NCBI GenBank assembly: GCA_030268105.1
Contig: BSDZ01000009.1
Span: forward strand, 2,578,531-2,642,530
Origin: Volvox africanus
Taxonomy: Eukaryota; Chlorophyta; Chlorophyceae; Chlamydomonadales; Volvocaceae
Reading direction: 5' to 3'
Length of the DNA stretch: 64,000 nt
The position numbers were made by a program, and so were the translations under genes. Shown piece by piece: positions 27,101 to 38,815 of the stretch (the first letter of the stretch is position 1; every line of letters begins with the position of its first letter). The notes under the pieces are model-generated. The model worked only from the letters and a program-made list of their open reading frames with translations, searched no databases and was not told the origin of the DNA.

Positions 27101-28471
27101 AAGGCCCCGCGGCTGATATTGTCTTTCCCCAACTCCTTCACTCCCTGCCCCCAGGCTTCGAGTTGGACCCTCCGCCAAGCCCTGGATTCTGCAGTCAGGA
27201 GGGGGTCCTCTTTGTGCCCATCGACCCAGCTACCGCTTGCCCAGCAGGCAACACCCAAGAGGTGCACGATCCCAATAATAGACATGCTGCCATTCGCCAA
27301 AGTCTGGTGGATGGCCTTCGACGCAAATATGAAATCCACGGGCGCATACCCCCACGCGGCGGAAAGAGGGGCACCGCTTTATACATGGACCCTGACTCCC
27401 TTCTATTAGAGTCCTCCACGAGCGTCAACCTATGACCGTAGCTGCTAGCCCGAGGCCACAGCAGCGGGACCGCCACGTTGCGCACCCGGATCAACTGGAA
27501 TTTCTGTGCGCTGATGCCATGGTTAGACGCCTGCTTATCCGCCGTCTTCTGGGGTGTCTTGCGCCAGTAGGCCACACCCAGGTTCTCGCAGGCGCTTGCA
27601 ACCTAGGAGTGCGTGTGTTAGGCGGTGGTAGCGGTGAGATGGTGGTGTGGTGTGTATGGAAGGGGTTGCTTGGTGAGACGTATAGCTGGCGGGTGGAAGC
27701 TTCCAGCATCAAGATGAAACTTTACTGATGTCTGGCTTAGCACGTTGGCTGCCCACCAAGAGATGCGGTGCATCACGTATTTTAGAAGATAGGTGAATGA
27801 CTTTAGCTAGTGCCGGGCAGATGCGGTGGCTATTTTGCAATGATATGGCGACGGTCTCACGGACAGCAAGTACCGGTCCCCTGCGTAACGTTACCCCCTT
27901 TGGTTTATTTACCGGGGCAGCATGTCCCCCTTGGTTTATCAGACCGTTTTCCATTCAGGCTTTCCCGTTTCGTTACACTTACATCGTCGTCGATGGCGAT
28001 AACCATGAAGTTCTTTACACCCGCACGCTGGCAACCGTCAATCCAAAGCTTTAGCATCCCAAACTTGCCATCAGGTGTGATGAGAGCACCATTTGACACG
28101 GCTGCCATAACTTCTTTGTTGATGCCAATGCGGTCCTGCGCGTCATGAGCCGTTGTGCACCACTTTGTGCTCTCCAAGCTATGAAGATGGTCCAGACACC
28201 CGGTATACATGGCTGGATCTATGCAAAAAAAGGATCTATGGCACGTGAAGCAGCGACTGCCCTGCCTACCATACCCTGGTTTGGTTCCAACAGCTGTGCT
28301 TCTCTAGGTCATAAGCCTTAACAGCACCCACTTGATTTCGTGCGTTAGACTCACCAGTACAGCTTTTAGGTCGGTACTTCCGAATTCGGAAGTATTGTAT
28401 GCTGTCGCAGCTGCTGTTGAAGCTAGAACAGCGATCACCAGTAGCCATAAGGATATAAAAATTTGCATCAT
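24121..28471 (-). CDS. Nucleotide-diphospho-sugar transferase (GT77-like), type II membrane
   Basis: Golgi-type glycosyltransferase of the nucleotide-diphospho-sugar transferase domain family (plant RRA/XEG113-like arabinosyltransferases are relatives). Exons: 28471-28355, about 28171-27983, 27602-27486, 26831-26793, 26475-26432, 26212-26160, 25780-25611, 24944-24823, 24408-24316, 24193-24121. Phases close and give 338 residues. The N-terminus is a signal/anchor (MMQIFISLWLLVIAVLAS). Core motifs are INKEVMAAVSNGALI, NFMVIAIDDD, HGISAQKFQLIR, EFLTHGYSVLLSDVDIVTLQ (the DVD metal-binding DxD), DHLYRDEDVESLSDG, MGWSRWAHTIRVFTLNSGLF, MVHVNYHPDKFQRM and RYVEGDRTALDKYPVGSC. The second-exon acceptor is the least certain. 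A minus-strand TGTAA lies at 24072-24068, about 50 bp after the stop. The donor or acceptor sugar cannot be deduced. Confidence 0.88.
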
Positions 28472-28970
28472 ATCTTATACTTCGATACTAATAAAAAGGA
28501 GCGTTAATGAATCACTCGGGTAAACAGAGTCGCAGAAGATCAATGCAGCAAGGTAAATATTTCCACTATGTGACGGGCCATACATCAACAAGCCTAGAAA
28601 ACATTGTCACCTTATACCGGTATAGCATTCTTTAGGCTAAGAACTCCATGTCCGAGGCTCCGGACCTTCAGTGCTCCGAGCGTGGCTCGATGCCGTATCA
28701 CGGAGGCCTTTTAGCCCCTCCTATTCCAGCAAAAGCTATTTTTGTACAGTTACTTCTTCCTATGATTACGTATGGCCTCCGATCCATACCCCATAATAAC
28801 AATGCTGTTTACGTGCCCCTTCGAGTAAACTTCAGCCGTGCAAAACGCGACAAGACCTATTTGCTCTTGTAGAAGAATTGTATTTAGTTAAAACTTAATA
28901 TAATATCCATGATGGAGTGACGCAACAATAGCAAGTTAAACTGGCTGCATTTCTCCCCTTGCACGAGAAA
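28472..28970. promoter_or_regulatory. Shared divergent promoter region
   Basis: About 500 bp between the start codons of the glycosyltransferase (-) and the dynein-2 intermediate chain (+), so both promoters and 5' untranslated regions must lie here or overlap. I cannot identify individual elements. The small frame at 28648-28872 has no family resemblance. Confidence 0.5.
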
Positions 28971-31900
28971 ATGACAGGCGTACCCCCCGACTTTGTTGAC
29001 TTGATTCCAGGGGACGCTAAAGTGCGTAATACTTTAAAGACAGCGCGATTTGGGTTCGCCAAGCGATCAACTTGGCAATATCACATGCGCCGCAGGTGGA
29101 CGTGCCTAGCACGTGGCGGGACGTCATCGTTGGCAACAACACCGTTAGCACGGAGACACCTCCACTGAAGTCTCAGGAAGTCACCACGCAAACGGGCAGC
29201 CGGGACAACAACGGCACACAAACCGATGATGGCGGTCGGCCGGCGTCCCCCACAAAGCTAAAGGCGTCAGGTCTAGCAGACTTCGTTAAGAAGTAAGCCT
29301 CTACCTGTGTCTCATCCCGCGTGACCGCAGCAAACAACCATATGCTGTACGGCACTCCCATGCATTCCTCAGCCTGTCTCTTGCACACCACCACCATCGT
29401 TCTATTCTCGTGTCTCCAGAGGCACTTTCCCCCTCTGCCCCTCTATCTCCAGCCTGTTTCTGCGCACACCTCCCTCGAGTTTCCTCGTGCGACCCAAATC
29501 GCTGCGATACTGATCATGCGCCCGCTGCCTTGCCCGTGGCCCCTGACTGATCCGCGCCTTCATACGCGATCAGGGTTGAGGACATGGTAACAGGGGAGCT
29601 GATAAAAGCAACTGAGGAGGCGGAAGTTTTGGAGCCCTTCACGCGCGCTGCGGACGATGAGCAGGTCCGTGCGTACGCGTCCATAGGAGGGAGGCAGCCA
29701 GGCAGGGCGGTGCCAAGGAGGGCACCGTCCCCATGGGCGGGTACACGGGCCCACACGTGCGAATCTCGGATTTATTAGCAAGACAAAACCGTACGGCTGG
29801 TACACGTACGAAGAAGCTTAGTCCCCACGGGGCTTACCACGGCGCCGCACGTCTCCCGCTGGATTGTGGGTCGTATGCTTAGATCCTCAGGCTGCTTCAC
29901 ATCTCAAGGATGGAAGACAGGCAGCCGCTGGAGTTTTGAGCTGATCTAGTATCAGCGGCAAGCTTCTTATCAACTGTATGTGCTTCGGCGACGGGGGCAA
30001 AGGGTTTGGCCGTTATCTCTTGGCCTGGAACTGCGAGGTGCTCGTGTCGCATATGCAGGGTGTGATGCCTTCCCATGACTGCCCATCCTGCCGATATGTA
30101 AGATGTTCGGGGTCTCCGTGCTCATTGCTTATCCCCTCCCTGGACTTCGCTCAGATCCCGATCTGCGGCGTAAACACGCGGTTGGCTCTAAACGACCGTA
30201 AATAGGTAGACGCGTGTCTTAGGGTTTAGCTGCTCACATTGGACCTCCCTGCACCGGGACTGTTGCGCAGGAGCCAGCTACCTGCGTGCAATATCTGTCG
30301 CCTTTCCAACCCGATGACTCGGCAGTCGCGGATCTCAACGCCACAAGTACCCAGATCAATAAGCACAAGCTTGTGGTTACGAGTTTGTCGTGGAGCAGTA
30401 CGGGGCAGACTATCGCGGCATCGTACGGCAGGTACGGCTGTGGGGGCGGTGAAACGAACGGCACATTAAGTGTACCTGGTTGGCCGTCCCGAACTGTATT
30501 TCCCTGAACCTCGCCTCCCCTGGCCAGCCTCCGATTCCGCAATCCAAAGCAAATGCAAGTAGGTTTTCAGACTTACAAAATAAAGGCTACAGGACGATTC
30601 TTGTTGCTATATGCTTCTTGTTGCTTCTTTTCGTGACGTTTTCATCTTGTCTCCTTTTCGTCCGAACTGGCAGAGGTGATAACTGGGTGCGCGCAGCCGC
30701 TTTTGAATTCATCCTGGCCATGTTGCATTGCACTGTGTTCATCGACACGGCCATGTACTACAGGTACGACATTGTTGGCTGGTGTACATTTCCCGGCGCA
30801 CTGTGCACGTGGAACCTGGCTCGTGAGGAGATCAATTCCGTCCGACCAGACCAGCGCATCGACACGGATACCTGCTTGATGAGCTGCGCCTTCCACCCAA
30901 CCCACCCGGTGCGTGTGCTGGCGCGCTGATCGGGGGACAGGGCCCCTGTGACCAGCCAAACAATTCTTACTTCCCTATTAGCCACCCAGGCCATCAAACA
31001 GACGAGGGCAAGGACAGCGGGGGAGGAGGACAAGGAGGCAGAAGCTGGTCTTTCGGGGTGGGCTGGGATATAAATCGAGTTTAGCTCCGCGCCTGGTGTG
31101 TGTAGTGTTGTACCTTGTAGCGCGTGGAGTGGAGGATGAGGATGAGTGTGATTGGGATCCCGGGGATAGGGCCCCAAGGGTTACGATGTTTGCGACCGTG
31201 TGGGCTTGGAATGGTGTTTTAATGGAAGACGACCTGCAGGAAACTCGGTAGGCGTTGGAAACGTGGACATGCGATCATGAACTCGGCCGATGGACCACTG
31301 GCGGTAACTTGCCAAAGTGCCGCAGCTCGACAGTCCCCTCCGCCTCACACCGGCTTGTAAACCGTCTCTATTGCGCTATTCCTTCGGTCCAATCGTACCG
31401 CAGTTTTGAATGTTAAGTAAAGCTGCTTTACAGCTGCTGATTGGTGTTGGCATCGAGTCCCCTAACCGCTGGTCGTCCCCGGGCAGCGCGCCCTTCATCT
31501 CCCATCACATCTCGTGTGCGACTTCAACTCCTCCTGACGACGGATAGCCGCTCTCTACCACCTTTCAACCTTGCGACAGGCCCTCATAGCCGGAGGCACC
31601 TTCAACGGCGAGCTGTACGTTTGGGATCTCAGTCTGGATGGCGACCTGCAGAGGGGCCGCTCGGACGTGCTGTTGGATGTACGTCACATGGAGCCCATCC
31701 TCAACATCACGTGGCAGTACAACCTGACGGGTAAGTGGGGACCCGCCCCGAACACCTTATTGTGGCTTGGCGGGGGCCCCCTGGGGCGTAGACATGGGCT
31801 CGGCTGCCTCTGTTAGGGTGTAGCCCAGGGTGTGATGGATCGGTACGAGGTGCGGGTGTAGGAAAACACGCGGACGAAAGGAGGCGGGAGAGTCCTGACT

Positions 31901-34639
31901 GTAGCTCCAGTCAACGACAGTATTGCGCCCCGGTCTGTAACGGCGGCAACGCCATGATCGTACATGAACGTCAGCGCTAAGCGCGATTTTAACTCCTATT
32001 TCTTTGAGCTCATGTAGCGCTCGTGTTTTGGAGTGACTTGTTACTGCATTTCACATCGAGCCATCAGCCGTCTCCATGACCCTGTCGCACCGCAGACGCC
32101 GCCAAGTACGGCACGAAGGATAAGGCTTACCGGCTAGTGACGCTGGGGGCGGATGGCCGCGTGCTGACGTGGCTCTGGCACAAGCTTGAGGCGCCTATCT
32201 ACGGGTACGGTTGGCCTCAGAGAAGTCCAGTGTGCCAGCCGGAAAATGTGGAGCGCGAAAGGGGAGGGGTGCGAAGATCATAAAAGTATGGCATGACTCG
32301 GTATCATGTAAAAGTTCATGATTGGCGTAGGTTTACGTGGGTATGCGTTGATACATGGACGGCCTTGATCGCGCACGTGGAATGGGTATGTTTCCATACC
32401 CGGCGATGCATCAGTTATTGGACCAATCCGCCTTGGCCTCCCCCTGGACCTTGGCACCCCGTTGAGCACCCTTCCATGGCGTCGCCTCTGCGCCTCGCCC
32501 GTCCCGCTGCACTTCCCTGGCGCATTGGTCCGCTTGTTGTCTGGTGGCGGGGCCCGGGTTGTGTACGTGCCCCTGGATTAACCATTTTGCCTAAGTCGCC
32601 GCCACTGCTGAATTTCTGGTGCTCGCACTCGTCTCGATTTCCGCAGCTATCAGCTGCTTTTTCCGCAGCCCGGCATCGACCGGCGCTTCGTGTGGGGTGG
32701 CGCCTGCATGTGCTTTCAGCGTGAGCCGCGCGGCGTGTCGACGGCCAGCGGTGGGCCCGGGATCGGGGGCGAGGCAGCGGGCACTTTCCTCGTGGGAACT
32801 GAGGGCGGCAAGATCTTCAAGTGTTATAACGACGCCAACGACACAAATACGAAGGCGAGCGGCCAGCGACCAAGTGCTCCTCAGGGGGCATCTTGGCCGT
32901 TAGGGGGCGAAAACCAAACCAAGCAGCTGGGATTGCAGGACAAGCACCTGGCCGCGCTGGGGCTCGCATTCAAACTTGTTGCATAGAGATACTGCAGCTT
33001 TTTTGTTGATGTTCGTCCGAGCGATGTGTGTTGCATGTTAAGAGCGTTTGCCGCTTTCGCGGGGTTGAGCATTCCAGGAACCATGACAGTAACACAGTTG
33101 ATGGGGGGACCCATGCCTAGGTGAGTGATAGCAGCCGGGCAACCCTGTCTTACCCTGTCGCACTGTTCCCGACTGCGCAGGAGTTCAGTCGGGCGGTGGC
33201 TGCGGGTGAGCGTGTGGAGCTGCGCACCCCCGTGCGGGATGCGGGCTACACGGCTCATTCGGGCGCGGTGTTCGGATTGGATTGTTCGCCGTTTCAGGTG
33301 CGGCTGAAGCAGCGCGGCACGTTTGGGCGACGGAAAAAGGGGCCGCGGAATCCGCGCCAGGGGTGACGATTGGGGAAGTGCTTTGGGTTATTCCAACTTT
33401 TACACGGTCTACGATGTGATGGAACACAGCCTGTGTCTCACCTGCCAGCAATGCCGGGAGCGGCTTTCCCGAAGGGCTGAGGGCCTTATGGGGCCTCCGT
33501 CCGCACGACGTCAGTCTTGTGTAGTTTAGCTCGTCCCTCCCCTAGTCCCTTCGGTGTCTCCCCCTAACCTGGCTCGTTGGCTTCGAACCCGGTTTCTGTC
33601 CGCCCCTTGTCCCATGCATGCCTGCAGCGCGAGCTCTTCCTTACCTCCTCCACGGACGGCAGCATACGGTTGTACTCATCTCTCTGCATGCAGCCGTTGC
33701 TACACCTGGAGCCCACATCCTCCTACCTGTTTGCAGTGCAATGGAGTCCCTTCAGGCCGCTTGTTTTTGCGGCAGCAGCCGGTGAGTGTTGGTTGGCAGG
33801 CTAGCAAGCAGCGCGAGATCGTTCATATATGTGAAGTAAGGCGGCAAGCTAGCACGTACATGTTGCTTCGTGAACGCTTAAGCGTAGCGTAGGGGATGAG
33901 GAGCCAATTGAACGCACGGGTACGGTGCGCTGGGCTGCTGCGAGGAGGCCGTGCATCGGACCACAGTCTGCTGCTTTTAAGGGCTTCTGCATAATCCACC
34001 CGCGTTACACGTAGTCACACCTTAACTCTATGTATGTGTATCCACCGCTTGCCTCCCAATCCCGCCATCTCTCTACCCGCTAACCCACCCCACCCCGACC
34101 CGTGCCGCTGCTGCTGCTGCTGCAGCTGACGGTTGTGTATACATGTACGACCTGGTGCGCAATCATGAGGTTGTGCGCCCCGTGCTGACACTAGACACGA
34201 ACGGTATACACAAGCCGGTGTATGCACTGGCCTTCAACCCGCGAAAGCCCGACCTTCTGGCCACGGGGGATGCGACGGGTATCCAGGTGCTCCGCTCCTG
34301 GGAGGGCAGGATGAAAATTTAGGAGGGAAGAATGTAAAATGTTATCCAAGCCCTACAGATAGGCCGCGCACGGGATTGTAGGTACACTGAGCAGGGAACG
34401 AAATCTTGAAGTGGAGTCTATTGAGGGCCAGAAGGTACTTCAAAGCCAGGCCATACCAGCTTCCTAGAGGTGTTTTGGAGGCACACCGTCACCTCCTCTC
34501 CTGCTTGATACTGCCACTGCAGGTTTGGCGCTTACCGTCCTCGCTGACGGCTGTGCGGCGCGGCGAGGAGACCCTCCTGGCCAAGGTAGCGATGACTGAC
34601 GATGTGCAGGAGATGATGCGAGCACGGCGACGACAGTGA
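28971..34639 (+). CDS. FAP133: Dynein-2 intermediate chain, WDR34/FAP133-like
   Basis: WD-repeat intermediate chain of the retrograde intraflagellar-transport motor (family knowledge). Exons: 28971-29021, 29096-29292, 29574-29664, 30271-30431, 30764-30908, 31580-31730, 32096-32204, 32647-about 32977, 33181-33297, 33628-33781, 34126-34286, 34523-34639. These close in phase to about 594 residues. The N-terminal exon has two T-Q-T motifs (VTTQTGS, NGTQTDD), the consensus for LC8 light-chain binding. The WD propeller follows: VTSLSWSSTGQTIAASYGR, LCTWNL, SCAFHPTHP, GELYVWDL, VTLGADGRVLTW, FLVGTEGGKIFKCYND, AHSGAVFGLDCSPFQ, FLTSSTDGSIRLY, FAVQWSPFRPLVFAAA, YALAFNPRKPDLLATGD. The donor of the eighth exon is uncertain (GTTGCA at 32978, or a GC donor at 32855). 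An additional small exon between 29664 and 30271 is possible. Intron 1 is only 74 bp. Confidence 0.9.
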
Positions 34640-37600
34640 CGCACTTGGTCCTAACGGCCACGACTGAACGGCTGACAACGATAGTTACGGTCACTGTAGC
34701 AATGGCGTGGCCTGATGACCCCGCCGTTGCATCGTGAACTCTGGTTTAGCAGCCCTTGCCGCAGCGTGGTGGTGTGGAGTCCGCCATTCCGTTTGGAGTG
34801 GGATGCGGGCGAATCATGAAAGACCCGAGCCGCGCGACGTAGGTCCGCAGGTTTGGGTGTGGTTCCTCTACCTTTTCCGAGTACATACAAGGCGTTGCAG
34901 GGGCTTGCTAGGCGCAAGTCCATGCATCGTTTACATCGTGGGCAACGCATCCCTGGGCATGATGACGGGCAGTGAGCACTGCACCGCCTGGCAGCAGGAG
35001 GAACGAAGGATATAGATTGGGGGCGGATGGACTGTTAAGCGGGCTGGCGTACAAGGCTGAAGGACGCCGTGCGTGGTGCGGATTAAGTTTTTGTGTTGGG
35101 TAATTAACTCCCAGTTGACAGATGATGATCGCGCGTTTTAGAGCATGCATCTTAAGCTCCAGTGCCCCGTGGCAGACCCGCGAGCGGTTTGGGCTCCCGC
35201 TCCTTACTAAATATCGTGAAGGGATGACCGAATAATGCGTGCACGATGTGCGGCGATTACGCTGACCATGCATGTGCCTCCCTATTTCCCACATGAAGCC
35301 GCGCGAAGCAAGTGTTATCTACAGCGATAGTGGGCGCGTATTTAAGGGGTGTGCCGACCGCCACGTATATATACATAATATGTTTTCTTCTGCGGCGAGC
35401 GGGAGTCCCGATGTGTGCCCTCCATGTGATGACGAAGTAATTGGCAGCAGCTAGCCAAGCACTGTGGATACGTTGATACTTTGTGCCCGTTCACAATCTG
35501 AAATTTGCAACCAATCGTAGGATCATCGCCATTGGGCGCCATAGCATACAGATATGTGTCTGTGAGATTGCTATCCTGTAAAGGAGCAGGGCAGCAAAGA
35601 GAACGGAATGGTCTTTTGGGAGTGGTCCTGTCCAAATGTCTAGTAGACAGGGTCATTACGTATACACACGAAAGGTCTTGCGGTAAATCCCGGTATGGTA
35701 GCTTGGAGAAGGAGCAATGCATAATGTTGTCACCGATGTTAAAGATGCAGCCTGACGGCGGAGGCGTCAGGAAAAGGCAATGATTCTTAGTAGCCCGGAA
35801 ATTAGAGAGAAGAGTAGCATGGCGATTACAAGTAGCCTTACGTGAGACGGTGTGTTACGGGACCTCAACATAAGTCACGCAAGCCGGTAGGAGAGCAATA
35901 GAACAGTGCGCATCAAGTAGATGGCACCTAACAATTATATAACTTAACGGAGGAGGCTGCAGGAGGACCCTGGAGAAGTCTTCATGTTGCGCCCTGGGAC
36001 AGTTTTAGATAATGGCTGTCACTCGTGACTTGCTTGCTGGCACTCCGGATGCTCCCCTAGTCCCTGACCCGAAGACAGCTGCCATTTCAAGTGTAACTAA
36101 TCCCCCAGAGTCCCTTCCCTCATCTGCAGTATACTGCTTTTATTCCGGATATCCCCCAAAGTCCCCAGGGTCCTCTCCTTGCTACGACCCACGCCGGCCA
36201 ACCCCCCAGTCCCCAGACCCATACCGAAGACTGCGGCTACTCTGGCTGTTAACCCCGACCCCTTGGAATCCTATTCCTCCCCGAAAGCCTCCTAGCTCCC
36301 TTCAGCCACTCTGCCAGAAACCCGGGTCAACCCAACAGTTCCATTCTTTCCGCATCGATAACTGCTGCCATTCCGGCCTCGCTCACAGAAGCCCCAGGGT
36401 CCTATCCTTTACACCCCTGGGAACGATGCCACCCTGGTGTCTCTCATTGCTTTCCCGACCCTTTTCAACCATCTCTTTTTGTGTGCAAAATATGTACATT
36501 CATCGAGGGAAGAATCATTGTAAAGTCTGTTAGGGCATTCATAGGCTGTCTATGTTTATCATCCAGTTGAGAGGCGCTGTATCCTTGCTTCGGTCTCGTG
36601 AATGCTTTCAGTCAGCTGGTTTTCAACAAATTTCAACAGGTCTTGGAAAATAAAGTTTAATTAATAAAAATTGTGCTCCATTATTGTTTTTTATTTTCTG
36701 AGTGCGTTTGTCACTGTCGAATATGCATATGCGGGATCCTCCTAATCTGCTGCTCCTGCTCTCTGCGGCAGCGGGCAGGAGAGAGGGCAAGGGCGGGCAG
36801 AGCGGGCAAAATTATGGTCCCTGCCTCAGCACGAACATGAATTTCCTCGAGCACTTGACGTTGAAAAGTAGTGTTGCCACCGACATTAATTTTAGGCCTT
36901 AGGTAGCAACAAACTAACATTGTTAAGCAAGCTCAGACAATAATGTCAGCCTATCGAACGCAAGTCGTGGTGCACGGGCACGGCTCGCGTTCGGTTACGT
37001 TTCCGTTTCATCCACTTAAGTATTTTTGAAGACATACATTATTGAAGACACATAATTTATGGAACATAAATTATCACAAAGACTTCACGCAATTGAACAT
37101 AAAGCATTCCGGATACGACGCTTGGCCTGCTTACATAGACCTGCATTATCATCATGTCCCGAAGGAGAGAAGTTCGTTCAGGAGCCCCTTCAGAAGCAAG
37201 CGCCTCTCGAAGCAACTTCACGCCGCTCAAAGCCATTATACATGACGACACTGCATCAGCGCACTGCTGCTTGTTGCGCACGTACCGCCCCAAAACTCGC
37301 TCCCTCATCATTGGCCATCACCCCCTCAACGGTCCTGCCGCACCGGTCTTCAAATGTCCTCCCATTGCACTGACGCTTATGGTGGTGTTCATCCCGAAGT
37401 CCAAATATTGCCGATCGTTCGCTTCTTCCCCACCCATCATCGAGAAGATGGACGGTATAACATGGACCGCTGCGGCATCACGTGGGGGACCTGAGTGGTG
37501 CACCTTCAGGCATACATCACCTCCACCATGCCTACGAAAGCTCCAGCCTAAGGCTGTTCGACCAGAAGGTTTGAAGCAGGGGAAGATAAGCTACCAGGCG

Positions 37601-37990
37601 GCCCCGCCCGGCCTGTTGCCACCCCCCCGGTTCGCTGCCGGTGAGGCGGCCTGCTTCCATGAGCAGCTCTATCGAGAAGAAGGGTCGTGCGCGAAGAGCA
37701 ATAAACTCGACCCCTGGCACACCGACAAACGTGTCCCTGCCTGCTTAGGGTTACTAAGCGGTGATATGAGTCTTTTATTGTCTCACTTCCAGCTGCGAGC
37801 CCTGTGGTGCCCCCCATGCGTGCACCAGGCCGATAGCAGACAGGGCGGCGGATCTCGCCGGGCGAGCAGACCTCGAGGGAAAATACCCCAAGTGAATTAT
37901 TGTTTGACATCAGGATCCAGGATCCAGTATCATCATATACTATCTATCCAGAATGCATCCGTCGCTTACTGCTGCGGCGGCATGAGGCGA
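34640..37990. other. Gene-poor region upstream of the transposon cluster
   Basis: No recognised gene. TGTAA at 35577-35581 could end the WDR34-like transcript. A 173-codon plus-strand frame at 36012-36533 is Pro/Ser-rich, in C-rich DNA with loosely recurring CCCAGAGTCCC-like phrases. A 314-codon frame at 37154-38098 runs into the gypsy remnant. Both lack family resemblance and may be chance or old transposon sequence. Confidence 0.4.
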
Positions 37991-38009
37991 CATCCTCGCG
38001 CGGCTACAG

Positions 38010-38330
38010 GGATTTTGGATAAATCCAAGCGGGATGTGACCTTTTTGGAGGGGCAATTGGTGTTGCTGAGCACTAAAGAACCTACGCTCTTTTGCTGAGG
38101 GCTCACGAAAACGTTTGCCCCGTTGGATTGGTCCGTATCCCGTCGTGCGCATGGTCGAGAATGTAGCTGTGGAGCTTGCTTTGCCCGCTGATATGTCTAT
38201 TCACCCTACGTTCCATATGTCCCTTGTACGTCCCTTTTTGGGGGGAGGACACGGGGGGAATCCGTACGGTAGCTCACTATGCGTCGTACAGCGACTGAAG
38301 TTGTGCACTACCCTGTCGCAGTATGGGTGA
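38010..38330 (+). mobile_element. Ty3/gypsy pol remnant (C-terminal integrase region)
   Basis: Two adjacent frames encode DKSKRDVTFLEGQLVLLST and then LPRWIGPYPVV, VAVELALPADM and HPTFHMSLVRPF. Together these are the hallmark sequence downstream of the integrase core in Ty3/gypsy polyproteins. They are in different frames and separated by an in-frame TGA near 38096, so the copy is broken. I could not find its LTRs or the rest of pol; upstream sequence to about 37.2 kb may belong to it. Confidence 0.75.
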
Positions 38331-38564
38331 GCAACGCGGTGAACGGGCGGGAATGTCGCAGAGGCGGTGTTCCTCATTAAAGATGAGTTGTCGCTTCCTC
38401 TGCCCCGCCGTGAGGGAAGCTTTCCAAGGCAGCGGGCTCATGCGGCATTTCTTCCCTCCTACCTGCTCTTTGTCTGTTGTTGCACTGTGAGGTCTCGGGC
38501 CTGGAGATTGCTGCCGGGCGCCTTTCACGATAGTTGCCAATACGCCGCGGAGATGATTTGCCAT

Positions 38565-38726
38565 TGTTGGAATTTGGCTTTACGAGTTCGGTCAGACTTG
38601 CCTTTATGATGTTTTTGGTTAGAAGTCGTTTGTGTACGACTGACTATATCGGTCTCTTGTTCCTTGCCTTGAGAGCCTAGAATCTCTTGTAACATGTAAG
38701 CGATAATACACACGAAAAGTCCAATA
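38565..38726 (+). repeat. 5' LTR of the copia element
   Basis: 162 bp, TGTTGG...CCAATA. It contains two TGTAA green-algal polyadenylation signals at 38688-38692 and 38695-38699, which in the 3' LTR would terminate the genomic transcript. No clear TATA box. Confidence 0.95.
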
Positions 38727-38743
38727 GGTTATGAGCCCCGCGC
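38727..38743 (+). promoter_or_regulatory. Primer-binding site, half-tRNA(Met-CAU) type
   Basis: GGTTATGAGCCCCGCGC directly abuts the 5' LTR. Its reverse complement contains G-G-G-C-T-C-A-T-A-A-C-C, i.e. an anticodon stem and a CUCAUAA loop with a CAU anticodon, not a tRNA 3' acceptor end. Copia of Drosophila and related elements (Ty5, and reportedly Osser of Volvox) prime with a 5' half of initiator tRNA-Met cut in the anticodon loop; this site has that geometry. Confidence 0.8.
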
Positions 38744-38815
38744 AACGGCGCGTCTAGGTGAATCCTGATTATCCAAAAAGTCGGCCGCACGAGGTGGTAG
38801 CGACGATAGGACAGG

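Noticed and set aside
36012..36533. A 173-codon plus-strand gene candidate
   Set aside because: Pro/Ser-rich translation of C-rich DNA, no family resemblance and no splice or context support; left as unassigned.
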